Under the pieces are notes generated by a model that worked only from the letters and a program-made list of their open reading frames with translations, was not told the DNA's origin and did not search any database. From Hydrogenothermaceae bacterium (GTDB lineage Bacteria > Aquificota > Aquificia > Aquificales > Hydrogenothermaceae), in NCBI GenBank assembly GCA_026984355.1, contig JALSSG010000166.1, forward strand, positions 1-10,456: a stretch of 10,456 nucleotides of DNA, read 5' to 3'. The position numbers and the translations under genes are program-made. Shown one piece after another: positions 1 to 6,397 of this stretch. The first letter of the stretch is position 1. Every line of letters starts with the position of its first letter.

Positions 1-509
1 ACATTTTAATCGCAAAAAATGGTGTGTCTATAGAAGTAGGAAATACAGATGCAGAAGGAAGATTAACTCTTGCAGATGCTTTAAGCTACGCTTCTGAACT
101 AAAGCCAGATGCTATCATTGATATGGCTACTCTTACAGGAGCTTGTGTAGTAGCTCTTGGAGAGTATACTGCTGGTGTAATGGGTAATAATCAAAGACTT
201 ATAAATCAGGTTCTAGAAGTATCTGAGGAAACTGGAGAATGGATGTGGCAACTTCCATTTAATGACAAATTAAGAGAGCATATAAAGGCTCCAAATGCAG
301 ATGTTTTAAATATCGGTAAAACTAGATATGGAGGAGCAATTATCGGTGGGCTGTTCTTAGAAAAATTTGTAGACCCTAAAATACCATGGGTACATATAGA
401 TATAGCAGGACCTGCTCATAATACATCTGGATGGTATTATCATCCACCAGGAGCAACAGGATTTCCTGTAAGGACTATAACATCTCTTATCCTAAAGGAA
501 TCTCAGTAA
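1..509 (+). CDS. pepA: Leucyl aminopeptidase (cytosol aminopeptidase, M17), C-terminal part
   Basis: This is a partial gene whose 5' part lies outside the window; the open frame begins at base 3 and shows 168 residues. It encodes the catalytic domain end of a cytosolic M17 metallo-aminopeptidase, which removes N-terminal residues such as leucine from peptides. The family signature NTDAEGRL is visible at bases 42-65. By family knowledge its Asp and Glu bind the two metals and its Arg is catalytic; the Lys and the other Asp ligands lie upstream of the window. Further family-typical stretches are DMATLTGACVVALG, GGAIIGGLFLEKFV, HIDIAGPA and the terminal GATGFPVRT. A GTG at base 24 is internal, because the frame and the homology continue upstream of it. 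The gene ends inside a terminator, so it is transcriptionally separate from the efflux operon that follows. The identity is very secure. Confidence 0.96.
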   Translation, partial: ILIAKNGVSIEVGNTDAEGRLTLADALSYASELKPDAIIDMATLTGACVVALGEYTAGVMGNNQRLINQVLEVSEETGEWMWQLPFNDKLREHIKAPNADVLNIGKTRYGGAIIGGLFLEKFVDPKIPWVHIDIAGPAHNTSGWYYHPPGATGFPVRTITSLILKESQ

Positions 510-525
510 GAGATTCCTTTTTTTT
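494..525 (+). terminator. Rho-independent terminator of pepA, with the stop codon in its loop
   Basis: Bases 494-504 (AAAGGAATCTC) pair perfectly with 510-520 (GAGATTCCTTT), giving an 11-bp stem with a 5-nt loop AGTAA (505-509). A run of eight T follows or overlaps the stem end (518-525). The pepA stop codon TAA (507-509) sits in the loop, so the last pepA codons form the left arm. Confidence 0.93.
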
Positions 526-529
526 ATAG

Positions 530-559
530 TTGACTAAATTTATTTTTTTGTATTAATAT
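530..559 (+). promoter_or_regulatory. Predicted promoter of the tetR-efflux operon
   Basis: A sigma-70-like -35 box TTGACT lies at 530-535. A -10-like hexamer follows, either TTAATA (553-558, spacer 17) or TAATAT (554-559, spacer 18). Transcription would start about 6-8 bases later, near 565-568, which is at the ATG of tetR itself. No Shine-Dalgarno sequence precedes that ATG, in keeping with a leaderless transcript. The box match is seen; the start site is inferred. Confidence 0.6.
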
Positions 560-560
560 A

Positions 561-580
561 CTGATTGATGAGTCAGTCAG
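561..580 (+). promoter_or_regulatory. 20-bp palindrome, probable TetR operator over the tetR start codon
   Basis: CTGATTGA (561-568) and TCAGTCAG (573-580) form an inverted repeat with a TGAG centre; 7 of 8 positions are complementary. TetR-family dimers commonly bind palindromes of this size and TGAxTGA/TCAxTCA type near their own promoters. The site overlaps the predicted transcription start and the ATG at 568-570, so binding would block initiation. I see no second copy in the window, which suggests control of this one operon. Confidence 0.6.
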
Positions 581-1134
581 AAGATACTAAAAGCAAATTA
601 ATAAGGTCTGCTATAAAAGTTTTTTCTGAAAAAGGATATTTTAATGCTAAAGTTTCTGACATAGTCAAAGATGCAGGATATGCACAGGGAACATTTTATC
701 TTTACTTTTCAAGTAAAGAAGATATTTTTTTGCACATTGTAAAGCTTATAGTAGGCCAGATAGATGAGCTTATACAAAAGTATAAAAATAAGAAAGATAA
801 GCAGAATATAAGTCAGACTATATATTCTTTTTCAGAAGAGATGTTTTTGTTACTTTACTCTTATAAAGAAGTTGCATATATATTCTTTTTTCAGCTTCTT
901 TGTATGCAGGAAAACTTTAAGGAGGTTTACGTATCAACCTATAAAAAATTTATAGATTTTTATACAGAGCTTTTTTGTGAATTTGACAATAAAGACATAA
1001 TTGCAGGGTTAATTGTGAGTTATGGAGAAAAACTACTTAAGTTTGATTTATTAATTGAAAAAAAAGATATAAACAAGGTTATATCTGAATTTAATCAAGC
1101 TGTAAAACTAATTCTTAGAGGAATAGTTAAATGA
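568..1134 (+). CDS. TetR/AcrR-family transcriptional repressor of the efflux operon
   Basis: This 188-residue protein has the usual length of the family. Residues 9-55 form the N-terminal DNA-binding domain, starting with SKLIRSAIKVFSEKGY. The helix-turn-helix VSDIVKDAGYAQGTFYLYF (residues 29-47) and the following SSKEDIF are textbook TetR features. The remainder is a helical, poorly conserved ligand-binding and dimerisation domain, so the inducer cannot be read from sequence. I chose ATG 568 over the TTG at 565 because it gives the family-typical ten residues before helix 1. The gene is first in an operon with TolC-, EmrA- and EmrB-like genes, and its stop TGA (1132-1134) overlaps the next ATG (1131). 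It probably represses its own operon through the palindrome at its start and is released by a substrate of the pump; that part is inference. Confidence 0.93.
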   Translation: MSQSEDTKSKLIRSAIKVFSEKGYFNAKVSDIVKDAGYAQGTFYLYFSSKEDIFLHIVKLIVGQIDELIQKYKNKKDKQNISQTIYSFSEEMFLLLYSYKEVAYIFFFQLLCMQENFKEVYVSTYKKFIDFYTELFCEFDNKDIIAGLIVSYGEKLLKFDLLIEKKDINKVISEFNQAVKLILRGIVK

Positions 1135-2423
1135 GAATTTTACTAATCTTAGTTTTGGTCTTATCAGCTTATAGATTATATGCTCTTACTTTACAGGAAG
1201 CTATTGTTGAAGCCTTAAATAATAATCCTGAAATTCAAATTAATAGAAAAGAGGTAGATATATCTAAATTAAATCTAAAAATAGACAAACAACTTTTTTA
1301 TCCAGAGTTCTTCTTACAATATTCTCATACGTGGCTTGCCCAAACACCTTACTTTAATATTCCTCCAGACCCTCCTATTCCACCAATCTCATTTAAACAG
1401 ATGGAAAAAAGTTTTAATAACTTTGAATTTGGTTTTAACTATCTGATTTATACAGGTGGTAAAAGACATGAAAAAATAAAAATAGATAGGATAGACATAA
1501 AAGCCTCTTTTGAAAAGCTAACAGAGAAAGAAAAACAGATAATAGCTGATGTGAAAAAAGCTTATATTCAGGTATTAAAGGCAAAGGCTATAGTAGATAT
1601 ATACGAAAAACAGTTGGAGGCTGTTAGAGCTCATTATCAAAGAGTAAAAGGATTTTATGAAGAAGGGTATGCCTCTTATGTAGAGCTTCTTCAAGCAAGA
1701 GTAAAAATATCAGAAACGAAAAGAGATTTAAAAACAGCTAAAGAAAATCTAGCTTTAGCAAAAGGATATTTATTAACTATTTTAGGAAAATCACCTTCAG
1801 ATGATATTACAGTAGAAAAAGTACATATTACACCAGATATCTCTTTTAGCTTAAAAACCCTTCAAAAATTAGCTGTCAAACATAGAAATATTTTAAAATT
1901 CATAAAATATCAAAAAGATAAAGTAAAACATCTTCAGAATATTGAAAAAGCTGATTTTCTTCCAAAGGTCTTTTCACAAGGTAAAGTTATATATACAGAC
2001 CAGGTAGATTATTTAGACCCAAAAGTTAATTTTTCTTTAACTGTTGGAATTAAAGTAAATATTCAAGGTATCCAGCCTTACTATAAAATGCTTAAAACAA
2101 GATTAGAAGAGAAAAAGGTATCGTTAAAATTAAAAGACGTAGAAAATAAGATTTTTTTACAGGTTCAAAATGCATACCAGAAATTTATAACAGCAAAGGA
2201 AAATTTAATAGTTTCAGAAAACATGTTAAAACAAGCAAAAGAATATTACCAGCTTGTTGTAGAACAGTATAAAAACCAGCTTGCTTCTACAACAGATGTT
2301 TTAAATGCTCAGGCACAGCTAACAAAAGCTATGAAAGGTAAAGAAATTTCTTATTATCAGCTACTAGAAGCAGTATTTGAGCTTGAAAATGCTACAGGAA
2401 CTAAGTTGATTGGAGGCTTATGA
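1131..2423 (+). CDS. TolC-like outer-membrane efflux channel (OEP family)
   Basis: This 430-residue protein is the outer-membrane exit duct of the tripartite pump. It has a signal peptide with a hydrophobic core and probable cleavage after the Ala of RLYA (residue 18), followed by TLQEAIVEALNNNPEI, the typical first helix of outer-membrane efflux proteins. Two structural repeats are visible. In the first, GFYEEGYASYVELLQARVKI lies near residues 174-193; its partner QYKNQLASTTDVLNAQAQLT lies near residues 380-400. Both match the family pattern of a Gly- or Leu-containing turn before a helix with a conserved Ala-Gln/Arg. YTGGKR (107-112) is the usual strand-to-helix transition. A proline-rich loop (about residues 73-86) lies in the barrel region. 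A GAGG Shine-Dalgarno (1118-1121) precedes the ATG by 9 bases. The gene overlaps its neighbours by 4 bases upstream and by 1-4 bases downstream. Confidence 0.92.
   Translation: MRILLILVLVLSAYRLYALTLQEAIVEALNNNPEIQINRKEVDISKLNLKIDKQLFYPEFFLQYSHTWLAQTPYFNIPPDPPIPPISFKQMEKSFNNFEFGFNYLIYTGGKRHEKIKIDRIDIKASFEKLTEKEKQIIADVKKAYIQVLKAKAIVDIYEKQLEAVRAHYQRVKGFYEEGYASYVELLQARVKISETKRDLKTAKENLALAKGYLLTILGKSPSDDITVEKVHITPDISFSLKTLQKLAVKHRNILKFIKYQKDKVKHLQNIEKADFLPKVFSQGKVIYTDQVDYLDPKVNFSLTVGIKVNIQGIQPYYKMLKTRLEEKKVSLKLKDVENKIFLQVQNAYQKFITAKENLIVSENMLKQAKEYYQLVVEQYKNQLASTTDVLNAQAQLTKAMKGKEISYYQLLEAVFELENATGTKLIGGL
2412..2416 (+). promoter_or_regulatory. Ribosome binding site deciding the EmrA-like start
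   Basis: GGAGG lies inside the end of the TolC-like gene. Two adjacent ATGs follow, at 2420 and 2423. Spacing is 3 bases to the first and 6 bases to the second, so ATG 2423 is the better-supported start. Confidence 0.75.
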
Positions 2424-3550
2424 TGCAAAAAAAGATAGGTATTTTAGTGGTTATTATCTTAATAATTATTTTTGCGATTTTAGCTTTTAAATGGATAAAA
2501 CATAGAATGGAATATGCTATAACAAATGCAGTTTTTGTAGAGTCTGACTATATATCAAATGTAGGTTTCCACAGAGTATCTGGAAAGATAGTTCAAATGT
2601 ATAAAAAAGAAGGAGATTTTGTAAAAAAAGGAGAAAAATTAGCAAAGCTTTATGATAAAGACTTTAAAATAGAGCTAAAAGCCACAGAAGATAAGATAAA
2701 AGCATTAAATTACAAAAAACAGGCTCTTATAGAAAAGATTAAAAGAATAAAAAAAGAACTAAATCTAAATCAAGAAGTTGCCTATCTTGGATTAAAAGAA
2801 GTAAATCAAAAGATAGAAGAGTTTAAGTTTAATATTAATCAGTTAGATATTCAGTTAGCTCAGTTAAAAAAAGACAGAGATAGATTAAAAAGACTTTTAG
2901 AAAAAAAACTTATTCCTCAGAAAAAATACGAAGAAGTTCAAACACAGTACAGGGTGCTACAGGAAAAAAGACAACAGTTAGACAAAATGCTAACTCAACT
3001 ACAAGTAGTAAAAGAAAAGGCTGAAAAAAATGTATCTTTAACAGAAGTTAAGAAAGGTATACTTAAAGAGTTAGAAAAACAGTTAAAATCTTTAGAAAGT
3101 CAGCTAAAGGCTCTTGAAGAACAGAAAATAGATATTCAAAACAAAATTCAATATACAGTTTTAACAGCACCTTTTGATGGATATATAGGAAAAAAATTTG
3201 TTTCTGTAGGTGATTCTGTAAAAGCTGGAATGCCTGTATATTCAATAATTAAAAAGGATAGTTTCTACATTAACGTTTTATTAGAGGAAAACAAATTAGA
3301 AGGAATAAAAGTAGGTTCAAAAGCCAAAATAAAGCTAGATGCTTATCCTGATGAAGAGTTTGAAGGAGTGGTAGAAACTATAAACTATGCAACAGCTGCA
3401 AAATATGCTCTTGTTCCAAGAGATATATCAGCTGGAGAGTTTACTAAAGTTGTACAAAGAATTCCAGTAAAAATAAAAATAACAAAAGGTAAAAAAGAGC
3501 TTCTTAGAGTTGGCCTTGGTGGAGAGGTAGAAATAAAGAGAGAAGAGTGA
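2423..3550 (+). CDS. EmrA/HlyD-type periplasmic adaptor (membrane fusion protein)
   Basis: This 375-residue adaptor links an inner-membrane exporter to a TolC channel. A single N-terminal membrane anchor covers residues 5-23. The first half-motif of the lipoyl domain is VSGKIVQMYKKEGDFVKKGE (52-71) and the second half is TAPFDGYIGKKFVSVGDSVK (248-267). Between them a very charged, Lys/Glu/Leu/Gln-rich alpha-helical coiled-coil hairpin runs from about residue 86 to 240. By family knowledge this long hairpin spans the periplasm to reach the TolC partner. FTKVVQRIPVKIKI and LRVGLGGEVEI near the end match the EmrA branch, which works with DHA2-type major facilitator exporters. The alternative start at 2420 adds one Met. 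The stop TGA (3548-3550) shares one base with the start of the exporter, so the two are probably translationally coupled. Confidence 0.92.
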   Translation: MQKKIGILVVIILIIIFAILAFKWIKHRMEYAITNAVFVESDYISNVGFHRVSGKIVQMYKKEGDFVKKGEKLAKLYDKDFKIELKATEDKIKALNYKKQALIEKIKRIKKELNLNQEVAYLGLKEVNQKIEEFKFNINQLDIQLAQLKKDRDRLKRLLEKKLIPQKKYEEVQTQYRVLQEKRQQLDKMLTQLQVVKEKAEKNVSLTEVKKGILKELEKQLKSLESQLKALEEQKIDIQNKIQYTVLTAPFDGYIGKKFVSVGDSVKAGMPVYSIIKKDSFYINVLLEENKLEGIKVGSKAKIKLDAYPDEEFEGVVETINYATAAKYALVPRDISAGEFTKVVQRIPVKIKITKGKKELLRVGLGGEVEIKREE

Positions 3551-5103
3551 TGGAAAATATTCCTTTATATGAAAAGGTTTCTTTATGGGAGAGGATTTTA
3601 ATAACTTATATAGTTATGACTGGAGCCTTTATGGCTATCTTAGATACTACCATTGTAGATATTATCGTACCAAAATTAATGGCTCCTTTAAAAACAGACC
3701 TTTATGGTGTCCAATGGGTTATAACAGCATACATGATAGCATCTGCAACAGGTCTTATTTTATCAGATTGGTTAGATAAAAAGTTTGGTTTGAAGAATAT
3801 CTATATAGCTGGTATTGTTCTTTTTACTTTTTCTTCTTTTATGTGCGGTCAATCTGATTCATTAGAAGAAATGATTTTATTTAGGGTTCTTCAAGGAGTT
3901 GGGGAAGCTTTTATTATGGTTACTGCACAGACTATTTTATTTTCAGTATATCCACCAGAGCAGAAAGGTCTTGCTATGGGAATTTTTGGTTTAGGAGTCA
4001 GTTTTGCTCCTGCACTTGGTCCAACTCTTGGAGGATACATTACAGAATATATAAGCTGGAGATGGGTTTTTTACATAAACATTCCTTTTGGAATACTTAC
4101 TACGATTTTAGCTATTTTTTATTTACCAAAATCAAAAATTTTCCAGCAGCCAAAGCTTAATTTTGTTTCATTTTTCTTTTTATCTATGTTTACCATAACC
4201 TTATTGATAATCCTTTCAAAAGGACAACAGCTAGGCTGGTTTTATTCAGATACTATTATTTATCTTACTGTTGTATGTATTTTTTCACTTCTTTTTTATG
4301 CTTTATCTGAACTTTTATCAAAAGAACCTTTACTTGATTACAGGATATTTTTAAATAGAGACTATTTAACTGGTTTTTTACTTTTCTTTCTTTTACTTGG
4401 ATTTTCTCTATATCAACTTTTTTATCTTTTACCATTATATTATGAGCAGTTAAAAGGTCTTTCTACTCTTGATGCAGGCTTACATATCTTAGCTCTTGCT
4501 ATTTTTATAGCTATTTTTTCTCCAGTAGCTGGGATATTAAGTGATAAATTTGGTGAAAAATATGTTCTTTATATAAGTGTAAGTGTATATTTATTTAGTG
4601 CTTTATACCTTCTTCCAAAATTTAATTACTATACACCATCTATTAAAGCAGCAATTATGACAATACCTCTTGGTATAGCTATGGGAATGTTTTTTGCTCC
4701 CACTACTACTATGGCTTTAAGAAATTTAAGTGAGGAACTTGCTACTTTAGGTACAGGACTTATGCATTATGCAAGATTTGTTGGCGGTTCTTTTGGAACA
4801 GCAATAGCTACAAATGAGCTTTTAAAAAATCATGCTCAGCATTATGATGGTATTGTAGGACAGCAGAATATTTCGTATGTAGTTATGTTTTTAGAGAAAC
4901 TAAAGAGTTTTGCTCAGAAATTTATTCCAGAAAATCTTTTGGAAGCTAAAATGAAAGCTTTACTTTATTATGTTCAATCTCTTCATAGCTATTCTTTTTC
5001 CTTTCAGGACACCTTTTTTATAGCAGGAATTTTTGGAATAATAGGAAGTATACCGATTTTTATATACATGCTTGCAGATATAAAAAGAGGTTTGAGATTA
5101 TGA
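3550..5103 (+). CDS. EmrB-type major facilitator exporter (DHA2 family, 14 TM)
   Basis: This 517-residue inner-membrane protein is predicted to be a proton-driven multidrug or metabolite exporter. The length and many hydrophobic segments fit the 14-helix DHA2 family. Signature motifs are visible: LDTTIVDIIVPKL in helix 1 (about residues 31-43), a motif-A-like SDWLDKKFG in the first cytoplasmic loop (72-80), RVLQGVGEA (112-120), the antiporter motif C as GVSFAPALGPTLGG (149-162), and WRWVFYINIPFG (170-181). Motif A has Ser where the family's leading Gly normally stands. I chose ATG 3550 over GTG 3547; it overlaps the adaptor's stop by one base, and only a weak purine-rich Shine-Dalgarno precedes it. 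The stop overlaps the next gene in an ATGA. With the adaptor and TolC-like channel it should form an EmrAB-TolC-like pump; the substrate cannot be read from sequence. Confidence 0.93.
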   Translation: MENIPLYEKVSLWERILITYIVMTGAFMAILDTTIVDIIVPKLMAPLKTDLYGVQWVITAYMIASATGLILSDWLDKKFGLKNIYIAGIVLFTFSSFMCGQSDSLEEMILFRVLQGVGEAFIMVTAQTILFSVYPPEQKGLAMGIFGLGVSFAPALGPTLGGYITEYISWRWVFYINIPFGILTTILAIFYLPKSKIFQQPKLNFVSFFFLSMFTITLLIILSKGQQLGWFYSDTIIYLTVVCIFSLLFYALSELLSKEPLLDYRIFLNRDYLTGFLLFFLLLGFSLYQLFYLLPLYYEQLKGLSTLDAGLHILALAIFIAIFSPVAGILSDKFGEKYVLYISVSVYLFSALYLLPKFNYYTPSIKAAIMTIPLGIAMGMFFAPTTTMALRNLSEELATLGTGLMHYARFVGGSFGTAIATNELLKNHAQHYDGIVGQQNISYVVMFLEKLKSFAQKFIPENLLEAKMKALLYYVQSLHSYSFSFQDTFFIAGIFGIIGSIPIFIYMLADIKRGLRL

Positions 5104-5954
5104 ATAAAATTTTTGTTTTATTTTTTCTCTTTGTTGGTTTTTCCTATGGTGCTGTTTTAGACTTTAAAATATCAAATAACAACACATTTATAACAGGAAA
5201 GATAGATATTATCCAAAGACAAACAAAGTTAAATATTTCAAATCACCAGATAAACAAAGGATTTCATTTCCAGATTCTTCACTTTATACCTTTGGTTCCG
5301 GATTTTAGATTTGATTATTTTTCTTATTCTTATTTAGCTTCTGGAAAAGTTGAGATAAATATGATTGATGTACTTCAGGAAGCAAACTTTCCAATATTTT
5401 TTGGAACATCAGGTATTGTTTCAGACGATTTTAAATTTGGAGATTTTTATATTTTTGATTTTTTTGATGATAAAGACACTGTAGATATGGATATAAATGT
5501 GAACATTAAAGAATATAACTTTACCTTTTTCTATCAGCTATTTAAAGATGCAAAAATTTCACCTAAATATGGAATTTACTTAAAGTATATAAAATCAGAT
5601 ATAAAAAGAAAGATTAAAACTGATATTAAGGATATTAAAGATTCATCTCAGGGTTCAAGGATAGTTCCATTTTTATTTTTAGGTTTTGATATAAATATTC
5701 CTTTTTCAGGATTAAACCTTTTATTTAAAACAACAACAGAAGCAAAAATCTTAAAATATAAAGAAACACTTTACTATAATTTAGAAATTTTAGAGACTCT
5801 GTATTTTACAGATATAAAGTATCTATCTAATCTTTTCTTTTCTATAGGGTACAGGCATTGGAGATTAAAAACAGATTATGAAAAAGATAGTTATAAGATA
5901 CAGCAAAGATTAAGATGGAATATGCCTTTTGCTCAGATTGGTGTAAGGTTTTAA
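5100..5954 (+). CDS. Predicted outer-membrane beta-barrel protein, TIGR04219-like
   Basis: This 284-residue protein begins with a signal peptide (MNKIFVLFFLFVGFSYGA, cleavage near residue 18). The rest is built of alternating hydrophobic and polar stretches typical of barrel strands and ends in Phe (QIGVRF), the classical C-terminal signal for outer-membrane insertion. Segments such as HFIPLVPDFRFDYF, FTFFYQLFKDAKISPKYGIY and DINIPFSGLNLLF, plus the late GYRHWRLKTD, resemble from memory the family annotated TIGR04219 outer-membrane protein; I could not confirm this by search. The start overlaps the exporter's stop (ATGA at 5100-5103), with GAGG at 5087-5090. As the last gene of the efflux operon it may help substrate passage or envelope integrity, but a TolC channel is already present, so its job is unknown. 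Confidence 0.8.
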   Translation: MNKIFVLFFLFVGFSYGAVLDFKISNNNTFITGKIDIIQRQTKLNISNHQINKGFHFQILHFIPLVPDFRFDYFSYSYLASGKVEINMIDVLQEANFPIFFGTSGIVSDDFKFGDFYIFDFFDDKDTVDMDINVNIKEYNFTFFYQLFKDAKISPKYGIYLKYIKSDIKRKIKTDIKDIKDSSQGSRIVPFLFLGFDINIPFSGLNLLFKTTTEAKILKYKETLYYNLEILETLYFTDIKYLSNLFFSIGYRHWRLKTDYEKDSYKIQQRLRWNMPFAQIGVRF

Positions 5955-5956
5955 AG

Positions 5957-5973
5957 GCGAGGAGAACCCTCGC
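5957..5973. terminator. GC-rich hairpin between convergent genes, probable bidirectional terminator
   Basis: GCGAGG (5957-5962) pairs with CCTCGC (5968-5973) around the 5-nt loop AGAAC. It lies 3 bases after the stop of the outer-membrane protein gene and 9 bases before the end of the convergent cytochrome gene. The T-run is weak on both strands (TCTT on plus, CTTT on minus), so termination efficiency is uncertain. Confidence 0.6.
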
Positions 5974-5981
5974 TCTTAAGC

Positions 5982-6302
5982 TTAGTGAGAAAGAATAAAA
6001 TCTGCTAGAGCTTTTATTTGCTCGTCAGATAAACTTTTTAACGGTTTTAAATAGTTTTTCATCATGGCAGCTTTTGAAGGGTCTACTATAGCTTTTGCAT
6101 TTCCCTTTAAGTAAGCTACTAAATCTCCATTTTTTTGTTTATAAACTTCTGATATGTGTTTTAAAGATGGTCCTACAGTGTTTATATTTGCCTTATGGCA
6201 TACAGTACATCCTTTAGATTTGAAGATTTTTTCTCCTTCAGAAGCAAAGACTGATGATACTGATAGTGCTGCTGCTATGGCCATTACCGTTACTTTTTTC
6301 AT
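5982..6302 (-). CDS. Periplasmic class I c-type cytochrome
   Basis: This 106-residue precursor is predicted to give a mature protein of about 86 residues after cleavage behind the Ala of SVFA (residue 20). The single haem-binding motif is CTVCH (residues 32-36), with a following VGPSL of the kind seen in small bacterial cytochromes c-551/c-552/c-555. The sixth haem ligand is probably Met80 or Met81 in AAMMKNYLKPL. The C-terminal helix LSDEQIKALADFILSH is typical of the class. It should act as a soluble periplasmic electron carrier to a terminal oxidase or reductase. The start has an excellent AGGAGG site 7 bases upstream, and the gene has its own promoter. It is transcribed toward the efflux operon and away from the three-gene cluster. 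The exact electron-transfer partner is not evident. Confidence 0.95.
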   Translation of the reverse strand: MKKVTVMAIAAALSVSSVFASEGEKIFKSKGCTVCHKANINTVGPSLKHISEVYKQKNGDLVAYLKGNAKAIVDPSKAAMMKNYLKPLKSLSDEQIKALADFILSH

Positions 6303-6309
6303 TGCAAAA

Positions 6310-6315
6310 CCTCCT
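6310..6315 (-). promoter_or_regulatory. Strong Shine-Dalgarno of the cytochrome c gene
   Basis: The minus strand reads AGGAGG, 7 bases before the ATG at 6302-6300. It is the only full AGGAGG site placed before a start in this window, suggesting high translation of the cytochrome. Confidence 0.85.
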
Positions 6316-6356
6316 TTATATTTTTATATTTTTTTATATGAAAGATAAATTTATAT

Positions 6357-6376
6357 TTAAGATAAGTTAATCTTAA
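6357..6376. promoter_or_regulatory. Perfect 7-bp inverted repeat in the cytochrome promoter, possible operator
   Basis: TTAAGAT (6357-6363) and ATCTTAA (6370-6376) are exact inverted copies separated by 6 bases. The repeat covers the -10 box and most of the spacer of the cytochrome promoter, and lies 21 bases before the divergent gene. A dimeric regulator bound here could control both directions. The symmetry is seen; the function is inferred. Confidence 0.45.
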
Positions 6377-6388
6377 TAAACTTGTCAA
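6359..6388 (-). promoter_or_regulatory. Predicted promoter of the cytochrome c gene
   Basis: On the minus strand a consensus -35 box TTGACA lies at 6388-6383. TATCTT (6364-6359) stands 18 bases further as a -10-like hexamer with 4 of 6 consensus positions. Transcription would begin near 6352 and give a leader of about 50 nt before the ATG. Confidence 0.55.
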
Positions 6389-6397
6389 ATTTTTAGT

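Noticed and set aside
24..40. GTG as the start of a separate short pepA-like protein
   Set aside because: The frame stays open to the window edge and upstream residues (ILIAKNG) continue the aminopeptidase homology, so it is an internal codon of a partial gene.
3063..3245. Minus-strand open frame of 60 codons
   Set aside because: It lies wholly inside the EmrA-like adaptor gene, has no recognisable domain and no ribosome site; it is the antisense of a coiled-coil coding region.
3585..3779. Plus-strand open frame of 64 codons in another frame of the exporter
   Set aside because: It overlaps a secure exporter gene with clear motifs and has no coding support of its own.
6154..6348. Plus-strand open frame over the cytochrome c start
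   Set aside because: It is antisense to a secure cytochrome c gene and has no independent support.
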